Assembly (NCBI GenBank): GCA_002450755.1
Contig: DKAI01000117.1
Location: 1 to 6,049 of the forward strand
Length of the DNA stretch: 6,049 nt
Direction of reading: 5' to 3'
Source of the DNA: Deltaproteobacteria bacterium UBA6930
Lineage (GTDB): Bacteria; Myxococcota_A; UBA9160; UBA6930
Below the pieces are notes generated by a model. That model ran no database searches, had not been told where the DNA came from, and saw only the letters and a program-made list of their open reading frames with translations. This document shows, one piece after another, positions 1 through 5,291 of this stretch (its first letter is position 1; each line of letters begins with the position of its first letter). A program made the translations under genes and the position numbers.

Positions 1-87
1 AACTGTGTTGTCAGCCTTAATTGCCTGCGAGAAAATAAAGTCGTCATCCCACGTCCAGTTAGTATCGATTCCTATCTTATTAATCAC
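1..87 (-). CDS. RidA/YjgF-family protein, N-terminal fragment (runs off left edge)
   Basis: Read on the minus strand, an open frame starts with GTG at 87 and stays open for 29 codons to the window edge. The peptide begins (M/V)INKIGIDTNWTWDDD and continues FIFSQAIKADNTV. The FSQAIKADNTV stretch matches the conserved N-terminal strand of RidA/YjgF/YER057c proteins (typically FSQAV..G..V followed by SGQ), and the WTW-D...F lead-in resembles a RidA subfamily. RidA proteins are small cytosolic trimers; the best-known members hydrolyse reactive enamine/imine intermediates made by PLP enzymes. The start is supported by GAGGTG at 95-100, seven bases upstream. The gene is divergent from the alpha/beta hydrolase. 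The diagnostic C-terminal region with the substrate-binding Arg lies outside the window, so whether it is an active deaminase cannot be judged. Confidence 0.72.
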   Translation of the reverse strand, partial: MINKIGIDTNWTWDDDFIFSQAIKADNTV

Positions 88-94
88 AAAAGTT

Positions 95-100
95 CACCTC
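95..100 (-). promoter_or_regulatory. Ribosome binding site of the RidA-family gene
   Basis: GAGGTG on the minus strand is followed by seven bases and then GTG at 87. It decides the non-ATG start, because no ATG lies at a comparable distance in that frame. Confidence 0.65.
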
Positions 101-234
101 GATGCTTTATGACGAGTGCCGTAGGAGATGATAACTATTTTTTTAGGCCTTTAACCAAAAAGTCGAGTAATGAGGACGGACTGTGGAAAGGCCCGCGAAT
201 GGCATGAATGACTTAATAAGGTGGAATAAGGACC

Positions 235-263
235 TTGAGTCGAGGTAGTATGATCTCCATAAA
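235..263 (+). promoter_or_regulatory. Weak candidate sigma70-type promoter for the hydrolase
   Basis: TTGAGT at 235-240 (4 of 6 matches to TTGACA) is separated by 17 bases from CATAAA at 258-263 (4 of 6 matches to TATAAT). A better -10 hexamer, TATGAT at 249-254, has no recognisable -35 at normal spacing. Either could serve. The divergent region 88-292 must hold starts for both the RidA gene and the hydrolase, but I see no strong consensus promoter for either. Confidence 0.2.
237..245 (+). repeat. Copy of a short intergenic motif, GAGTCGAGG
   Basis: The nine-base string GAGTCGAGG occurs here and again at 2343-2351. The eight-base core AGTCGAGG also occurs at 1221-1228, and AGTCGAG at 161-167. 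All four copies are in intergenic DNA and in the same orientation. It may be a recurrent regulatory or ribosome-binding-like sequence, or a coincidence. Confidence 0.3.
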
Positions 264-303
264 AAAGCACCTAGTTGGCATAGGAGGAATTCATGCCTAT
301 TAA
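250..303 (+). other. Possible 17-codon leader ORF overlapping the hydrolase start
   Basis: ATG at 250 opens a 17-codon frame (MISIKKHLVGIGGIHAY) ending with TAA at 301-303, ten bases past the hydrolase ATG at 293. GAGG at 242-245 lies four bases before its ATG, slightly close but usable. The hydrolase has its own strong site, so coupling is not needed for its translation. The peptide resembles nothing I recognise, and chance is a reasonable explanation. Confidence 0.2.
282..287 (+). promoter_or_regulatory. Ribosome binding site of the alpha/beta hydrolase
   Basis: AGGAGG, a full Shine-Dalgarno core, lies five bases before the ATG at 293 and fixes that start. It is the strongest ribosome binding site in the window. 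Confidence 0.85.
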
Positions 304-1222
304 CGATTCTACAACCGCCCTACTTAACGCTTTATCAGAACAGCAGGTTCCTTCTTTCTCCTCAATGACGCCGGATGATGCCCGCGCCCTATCGAATGAG
401 GTATTTAAGGTAAGTGACGACCAGAGAGTTCCGGTTGCCCATGTTGAAGATGGAATTTTTGAGGGTCCGGGAGGACCGGTGTCCTATCGTTGGTATTCAC
501 CTGATCCTGAAAAGAGATTGCCCACTATGCTCCACTATCACGGAGGAGGATGGGTGATAATGAACATTGGTACGCATGACGATTTGTGTAGACAGCTAGT
601 CAGCCGTACAGGCTGTAATATGGTTTCTATTGATTACCGGCTGGCACCCGAGACACGTTTTCCAGGTGCAATAGACGATTGTTATGCCGCCCTATGCTGG
701 GTGTTTGAAAATCCGGAGCAGGTGGGAGCAAATCCAAATAAGCTAGGTGTTATCGGAGACAGTGCTGGAGGTAACCTTGCAGCCGCTGTCGCACTACGAT
801 CGAGAGACGAAGACGGTCCCAAGATTGGATGCCAGGTACTAACTTATCCGGCGGTGGATGCTGCGCTTACTTACCCTTCGATAAAGCAGAATGCTAGCGG
901 ATACCTCTTGGAAAAGGCAGATATGGAATATTTTTATAACCACTACGTAGGCGATACCGACAAGAAGGAACCTTACCTTTCTCCAATCTATGCCAGTAGC
1001 TTCAGCGATCTTCCAAAAACCTTGGTTATTACCGCGGAATTTGATCCTCTTCGTGATGAGGGCCAAGATTACGCGAAAAAATTGCAAGACGCTGGAGTGG
1101 CGACTGAGCATAAGATGTTTGAAGGTACAATTCATGGGTTCTTGTTATTTCCGCAATTACTGCCCCAAGCGGTAGAGGCCTTCGAACTTGAAGCAGACTT
1201 CATTAAGAGATCACTTTGTTAG
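293..1222 (+). CDS. Alpha/beta hydrolase, hormone-sensitive-lipase type (family IV esterase)
   Basis: This 309-residue protein is the normal length for bacterial HSL-type carboxylesterases, which cleave short- to medium-chain acyl esters. The family's landmarks are present in order: the oxyanion-hole motif HGGGW at residues 83-87, a YRLAPE segment at 115-120, the nucleophile elbow GDSAGGN at 155-161 (Ser157), FDPLRDEG at 250-257 giving the acid Asp251, and IHGF at 280-283 giving the base His281. The Ser-Asp and Asp-His spacings (94 and 30 residues) are typical of the family. There is no signal peptide, so it is probably cytosolic; residues 1 to about 45 would form the N-terminal cap helices. 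AGGAGG five bases upstream supports the start. The gene stands alone on its strand, divergent from RidA and convergent with the AI-2E-family gene. The natural substrate cannot be read from sequence. Confidence 0.93.
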   Translation: MPINDSTTALLNALSEQQVPSFSSMTPDDARALSNEVFKVSDDQRVPVAHVEDGIFEGPGGPVSYRWYSPDPEKRLPTMLHYHGGGWVIMNIGTHDDLCRQLVSRTGCNMVSIDYRLAPETRFPGAIDDCYAALCWVFENPEQVGANPNKLGVIGDSAGGNLAAAVALRSRDEDGPKIGCQVLTYPAVDAALTYPSIKQNASGYLLEKADMEYFYNHYVGDTDKKEPYLSPIYASSFSDLPKTLVITAEFDPLRDEGQDYAKKLQDAGVATEHKMFEGTIHGFLLFPQLLPQAVEAFELEADFIKRSLC

Positions 1223-1276
1223 TCGAGGTTCGAATTTCTTAAAGGACGTTAAGTGAGCCTTACCTGCTCTGGTTTT

Positions 1277-2317
1277 CTAAGAGGCTCTGGGTGAACGAAA
1301 GCTTGCAAGGCGACCAGCTAGAAGGTCTGCCAGAGCCTTGGTCTGTTCAAACTTAGAAAGAAGAATTTTCGCTACAACGAGGATAGGCGTAGCCAAAAGC
1401 ATGCCGGCTACTCCCCAAAGCATTCCCCAAAAAATCAGACCTGAAAGGATTACCACTGGATGCAGGTCGAGACTGTCTTTCATCCATTTAGGTTCAAGAA
1501 TATTTCCTACGACAAAATGAATTGCTGCGGGGAGTGTAATAGCGAGAGTTATTTGAGGTCCTGTAAGGCTTAACATTAGAGGGATTGGTAGGAGGATGGC
1601 CAGAAAGGATCCTACGCTCGGGACAAAGTTCAGTAGAAAGGTGAGGAGGCCGAACGCAAGCGCCATTGGAACACCAATTGTCCAAAGAGTCAGGCCGACA
1701 AGGATGCCTGTAAGAGCTGAGACTAGACTTTTTATTACGATATAGCGCTGAATTCGCCCTTCTATTTCTGCCCAGATCCCGGAGGATGAATTGCTGCGGC
1801 TTTGTCCAATCATGAGAAAAATGACGAAGATAATCACGAGGAGTGATTTTGAAAGAATTTCTAAAAACGTGTCAGTCGCGCCAAGAATTAGGGGCCCGAC
1901 TGCGGAAACCGGCACGAGGGACGAAGTATGGCCAGCCTCCTTTAAGTAATTTTCTACCCATACTGGAAGCTGGCTTCCCGCGAGAGCGACCAAGTTAGCT
2001 GCCATTTCTTGATACGTCTCAGCGTTGTTGGAAAGCTGGCTAATTGATGCTGAAATTACTGAACTGGTAAGGGCAAATGCTAGGCCCGCTAATATAATAG
2101 TTGCACCGACTGCGGGTGCGCGTGGAATCCGTAGTTTAATTTCAAACCAACGAATAAGAGCGGACAGGCCAACCGTCACGAACAAGGAAAGTACCAGAGG
2201 AATTAGGACCGGTTGGAGCCACCTGATAGCCACTCCCGTCAGGATGGTGGCTATTATGACCAGGCTGACCGTATCAACCTTTCTGGTCACCTTTTCCTTC
2301 TCCTGGCTCTGGTTCAT
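1277..2317 (-). CDS. AI-2E/PerM-family membrane transporter
   Basis: This 346-residue integral membrane protein is the usual length for the AI-2E transporter family (formerly UPF0118; PerM, YdiK, TqsA). A short charged N-terminus (1-15) precedes hydrophobic segments at about 16-54 and 68-92. A more polar stretch (about 93-150) follows, then further membrane segments at about 154-172, 195-250, 256-275 and 284-320. The conserved C-terminal half is clear: RYIVIKSLVSALTG (191-204), the LNFVPSVGSFLA region (229-240), GNILEPKWM (271-279) and HPVVILSGLIFWGMLWGVAG (286-305). TqsA is implicated in autoinducer-2 export, but other members act as cation/proton antiporters or are uncharacterised, so the substrate is unknown. 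AAGGA lies five bases before the ATG. The gene is convergent with the hydrolase and divergent from the M48 gene. Confidence 0.93.
   Translation of the reverse strand: MNQSQEKEKVTRKVDTVSLVIIATILTGVAIRWLQPVLIPLVLSLFVTVGLSALIRWFEIKLRIPRAPAVGATIILAGLAFALTSSVISASISQLSNNAETYQEMAANLVALAGSQLPVWVENYLKEAGHTSSLVPVSAVGPLILGATDTFLEILSKSLLVIIFVIFLMIGQSRSNSSSGIWAEIEGRIQRYIVIKSLVSALTGILVGLTLWTIGVPMALAFGLLTFLLNFVPSVGSFLAILLPIPLMLSLTGPQITLAITLPAAIHFVVGNILEPKWMKDSLDLHPVVILSGLIFWGMLWGVAGMLLATPILVVAKILLSKFEQTKALADLLAGRLASFRSPRAS
2226..2254. repeat. Inverted repeat inside the AI-2E-family coding sequence
   Basis: ATAGCCAC at 2226-2233 is perfectly complementary to GTGGCTAT at 2247-2254. Inside the 13-base loop, TCC at 2234-2236 can pair with GGA at 2242-2244, leaving a two-base bulge and a five-base apical loop. 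In the AI-2E-family mRNA the hairpin lies about 64-92 bases after the start codon. It encodes part of the first membrane segment and may simply reflect the codons needed there. There is no U-run, so it is not a terminator. Confidence 0.45.
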
Positions 2318-2322
2318 TTAGT

Positions 2323-2327
2323 TCCTT
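2323..2327 (-). promoter_or_regulatory. Ribosome binding site of the AI-2E-family gene
   Basis: On the minus strand AAGGA is followed by ACTAA and then the ATG at 2317-2315, a five-base spacing. It supports the chosen start. Confidence 0.65.
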
Positions 2328-2347
2328 TGTCTCTGCACCGGCGAGTC

Positions 2348-2383
2348 GAGGGGAGTTGCGCGATGATAACGATCTATGACTAA
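2348..2383 (+). promoter_or_regulatory. Shine-Dalgarno plus six-codon ORF overlapping the M48 start
   Basis: GAGGGGAG at 2348-2355 is well placed (seven bases) for an ATG at 2363, which opens a six-codon frame (MITIYD) ending in TAA at 2381-2383. The M48 gene's ATG at 2376 lies inside this mini-ORF in another frame and is 20 bases from the GAGGGGAG, too far for direct use. No other strong site precedes 2376, and an in-frame TAA at 2367-2369 excludes a longer M48 reading. Translation of the M48 gene may therefore be coupled to the mini-ORF by termination and reinitiation. That is an inference. Confidence 0.4.
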
Positions 2384-3929
2384 TTTGGCTGGCAGAATAG
2401 CCACCGTTTCGAAGAGGATTGTTTGGTTTGCAGCGGTGCTTGTTGCCGTAGGAGGGCTCTTGTCCTGCGCGAAGCAGGAGCAGCAGGCTGTGCCTCAAAA
2501 TAAGGCAGCCAGAGAACCGCGCAATATTCTACTGTCGCATGAGGGTGCCGATCGAAAGGTAGGAGAGGCGGCAGCAGAAGAAGTTAAGAGCGAGATGGGA
2601 CTTTATGAGGATCCTTCTATCACGAAATATGTAAATACGTTAGGCAGACGGCTAGTTGCTTACGCCCCCAGAAGATCCTTCGATTATAAGTTTTTAATAG
2701 TAGACCAGGATATCCCCAATGCATTCGCTTTACCGGGTGGGTTTATATATTTATCGCGCGGTCTTTTGGCCTTGTCTAATTCGGAAGATGAACTTGCTAA
2801 TGTTTTAAGCCATGAGATTAGTCATGTCGCTGCTCGTCATGCTTCCGGCCGGCAGACCATATCTCAACGAGGGAAGTTACTTGGCTTGCCGGGAGCAGTC
2901 TTAGGTGCTGTTTTTGGTGAAAATGTGGGAGAGCGCGTTGCAAAATCGATTACTCTTACTAACCCCGGATATATCGCGGCCTATAGCCGAGCTCAGGAAA
3001 ATGCCGCTGATCGTGTTGGCCAGAAGACAATAAGTCGCGCAGGCTTTGACCCTGGAGGCCTTGCGAGCTTCCTCCAAGGACTTGAAGCGACGGTGAGATT
3101 GAAGTTTGGTCGATCGAGAATTCCTGGGTTTTTCGATACTCATCCCACTACTCCGCGTCGAGCCGCAGCAGCTTCAAGTTATGCACAAACCTTGTCTTGG
3201 AGTCGTCGAAGAGGAATCGCGGAAGATCGAAGAGACTTTCTTTCTAAGCTAGACGGTCTGATCGTCGGCGAAAACCCTGCCGAAGGGGTTTTTCGTGGAG
3301 ATCGTTTTCTTCACTCTGGTTTAAAGTTCTCTTTACAATTTCCAAAGGGCTGGGAAGTTCAAAATACTCGTCACGCAGTTAATTCTCGATCCTCTGACCG
3401 CAAGTCTACTTTTGTACTTGAGATGGACAGTGAGGGTCAGGATGCCAAATCTGCTGCCAACAATTACGTGATAACGAAGGCAGGTAAGCAGGGCTTCCAA
3501 CCGATCTCTGGTCGTTCAATTCGATTGGGTGCTCTGGATGCTTTTCGCCTATCAGGAAAAGCTACGGCGGCCCAAAATCGTATTCTTGACGTCGAAATAA
3601 CTTTTATTGCATTTGGAGGAAGAATCTACCGGGTAACGGGTACGACTCAAGAGGGAGTCTTTGCTAGACATAAAGGCACTTTCAGGAGTGCGGTTCGAAG
3701 TTTCAGAGCGTTGACAAAGAAAGAGTTGGAATCGATACAGGTGACTCGTCTAAAAATTTCTACAGCAAAATTGGATGAGACTCTTAGTGATCTGTCAAAG
3801 AGAACCGGGAATACTTGGACGCTACAAAAAACCGCTGTTTTTAACGGATTGTCGCCGAACGCGAGTTTGGTTGAAGGACAAATGGTTAAGGTGGCTTTGC
3901 AAGAGCCATACAACGAGATCTTAGAGTAA
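2376..3929 (+). CDS. M48-family zinc metalloprotease lipoprotein with C-terminal extension
   Basis: This is a 517-residue protease. Residues 1-31 form a lipoprotein signal: basic residues, a hydrophobic core at about 16-28 and the lipobox LLSC with Cys31. Ala follows the Cys, compatible with outer-membrane sorting under E. coli rules. The M48 catalytic domain spans about 55-275: NAFALPGG (115-122), the zinc motif HEISH (146-150, with His146, Glu147 and His150), the third ligand Glu208 in ENAAD, and THPTTPRR (255-262), as in BepA-like periplasmic proteases that degrade misassembled outer-membrane proteins. Residues about 308-445 form a second, PsbP-like-looking domain. Residues about 455-510 (TLSDLSKRTGNTW... 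NGLSPNASLVEGQMVKVA) read like a LysM-type module. Envelope quality control is inferred. The start is ATG 2376 because a TAA lies in frame at 2367. It is followed 51 bp later by the dehydrogenase on the same strand. Confidence 0.92.
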   Translation: MTNLAGRIATVSKRIVWFAAVLVAVGGLLSCAKQEQQAVPQNKAAREPRNILLSHEGADRKVGEAAAEEVKSEMGLYEDPSITKYVNTLGRRLVAYAPRRSFDYKFLIVDQDIPNAFALPGGFIYLSRGLLALSNSEDELANVLSHEISHVAARHASGRQTISQRGKLLGLPGAVLGAVFGENVGERVAKSITLTNPGYIAAYSRAQENAADRVGQKTISRAGFDPGGLASFLQGLEATVRLKFGRSRIPGFFDTHPTTPRRAAAASSYAQTLSWSRRRGIAEDRRDFLSKLDGLIVGENPAEGVFRGDRFLHSGLKFSLQFPKGWEVQNTRHAVNSRSSDRKSTFVLEMDSEGQDAKSAANNYVITKAGKQGFQPISGRSIRLGALDAFRLSGKATAAQNRILDVEITFIAFGGRIYRVTGTTQEGVFARHKGTFRSAVRSFRALTKKELESIQVTRLKISTAKLDETLSDLSKRTGNTWTLQKTAVFNGLSPNASLVEGQMVKVALQEPYNEILE

Positions 3930-3967
3930 ATTTTGTGATAGCCTATGGATTCAAGGAACTGAGGTTC

Positions 3968-3973
3968 AGGGAG
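3968..3973 (+). promoter_or_regulatory. Ribosome binding site of the acyl-CoA dehydrogenase
   Basis: AGGGAG lies seven bases before the ATG at 3981. The 51-bp gap after the M48 stop shows no terminator-like hairpin with a T-run, so read-through from the M48 gene is plausible. Confidence 0.7.
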
Positions 3974-3980
3974 AACGAAA

Positions 3981-5195
3981 ATGGATTTTGAATACAGCGA
4001 TAAGACTAAATATCATTTGAGTCTAGTCCAAGAGTTTATGGATAAGAATGTTTATCCCAATGAATCTACTTGGATTGAACAAATGGAATCTTTCGGGGAA
4101 GATCGCTGGCAGGTACCTCCCATCTTGGACGAGCTCAAGGCTAAGGCGAAAAGTGAGGGTCTATGGAATCTCTTTTTGCCAGAAAGTGACCGTGGAGCAG
4201 GATTGACCAATCTCGAATACGCTCCATTGAGTGAGGTAATGGGCCGAGTTAGTTGGGCATCTGAGGTTTTTAATTGTTCAGCTCCCGACACTGGGAATAT
4301 GGAGGTCTTGGAGCGTTATGCGTCCGATTCTAATAAGGAACGCTGGCTAGGCCCGTTGCTTAATGGAGAAATCCGATCTGCTTATATTATGACGGAGCCT
4401 GACGTAGCATCATCTGACGCCACAAATATTCGTACGGAAATTAAGAAAGATGGGGACGAATATGTTTTAAATGGAAGAAAATGGTGGAGTTCGGGGGTCA
4501 TGGATCCCCGGTGTAAAATTATGATAGTCATGGGAAGAACTAATCCTGAAGGGGATAGGCATCATCAGCAGAGCCAAATTTTGGTTCCTCTCGAAACGCC
4601 AGGTGTTCACATAAAAAGGTTCTTACCGGTTTTCGGTTTTGACGATGCACCCCACGGCCATGCGGAACTAGAATTTAAAGATGCTCGTGTGCCGGCCGAA
4701 AACATACTTCTTGGCGAAGGTAGAGGATTTGAGATAGCGCAAGGTCGGCTCGGCCCTGGTCGAATTCATCATTGCATGCGAATTATAGGGGTGGCGGAGC
4801 GAGCCCTGGAGAAAATGTGCGAGAGACTGCTTTCACGCGAGGCATTTGGGAAAAAGATTGCCGAACATTCCATATGGGAAGAGCGTATAGCAGATGCTCG
4901 AATTGAAATTGAAGCATCTCGACTTCTGACCCTAAAGGCTGCACACATGATGGATACCGTTGGAAATAAAGTTGCAGCGGCTGAGATCGCTATGATTAAA
5001 GTTAAGGCTCCCGTTATGGCATGTAAGATCATTGACGACGCAATTCAGGCTCATGGAGGTGGAGGAGTCACCTCGGACTTCGGGCTTGCAAAATCTTACT
5101 CAAGCGTTCGAACCCTAAGGCTAGCTGATGGGCCCGATGAGGTTCATCGTCGCGCTGTCGCGCGGTTAGAACTTCGGAAGCATCGCGATAACTAA
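3981..5195 (+). CDS. Acyl-CoA dehydrogenase, ACAD10/11 type
   Basis: This 404-residue FAD flavoprotein would introduce a trans-2,3 double bond into an acyl-CoA in beta-oxidation and pass electrons to ETF. Landmarks are the helical N-terminal domain (about 1-125), then MTEPDVASSDATNI (137-150) for flavin and substrate contacts, YVLNGRKWWSSG (161-172), the middle beta domain to about 240, and the C-terminal helical domain with GRIHHCMRIIGVAERAL (260-276), SREAFGK (285-291), QAHGGGGV (356-363) and RTLRLADGPDEVH (377-389). WWSSG, RIHHCMR and ADGPDEVH are characteristic of the ACAD10/ACAD11 group rather than short- or medium-chain enzymes. Asp383 occupies the place of the EGT catalytic Glu of MCAD-type enzymes. 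It lacks the aminoglycoside-phosphotransferase-like kinase domain of animal ACAD10/11, as is normal for bacterial members. Substrate chain length or hydroxylation is not determinable here. Confidence 0.94.
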   Translation: MDFEYSDKTKYHLSLVQEFMDKNVYPNESTWIEQMESFGEDRWQVPPILDELKAKAKSEGLWNLFLPESDRGAGLTNLEYAPLSEVMGRVSWASEVFNCSAPDTGNMEVLERYASDSNKERWLGPLLNGEIRSAYIMTEPDVASSDATNIRTEIKKDGDEYVLNGRKWWSSGVMDPRCKIMIVMGRTNPEGDRHHQQSQILVPLETPGVHIKRFLPVFGFDDAPHGHAELEFKDARVPAENILLGEGRGFEIAQGRLGPGRIHHCMRIIGVAERALEKMCERLLSREAFGKKIAEHSIWEERIADARIEIEASRLLTLKAAHMMDTVGNKVAAAEIAMIKVKAPVMACKIIDDAIQAHGGGGVTSDFGLAKSYSSVRTLRLADGPDEVHRRAVARLELRKHRDN

Positions 5196-5291
5196 ATCGT
5201 CGGATTTTTGAAGCCAAAAGATTAATATGATCAGGTATTTGTTGAAGAATGAAATCACGCTTCAGCCTCTGTATTCTTATGAAAACTTAAG

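Noticed and set aside
145..150. AGGCCT palindrome with adjacent T-run in the RidA-hydrolase intergenic region
   Set aside because: Only six bases are symmetric and the flanks do not pair, so it supports neither an operator nor a terminator.
1255..1338. GAGCCT/AGGCTC (1255-1260 and 1282-1287) and AGGCTCTGG/CCAGAGCCT (1282-1290 and 1330-1338) as a bidirectional terminator between the convergent genes
   Set aside because: The loops are 21 and 39 bases, there is no following T-run, and most of the sequence is the 3' end of the AI-2E-family coding region.
2025..2498. Open frames opposite or across the AI-2E/M48 junction (2025-2321 plus, 2274-2498 minus)
   Set aside because: They overlap strongly supported genes antisense or out of frame, lack ribosome binding sites and show no domain features.
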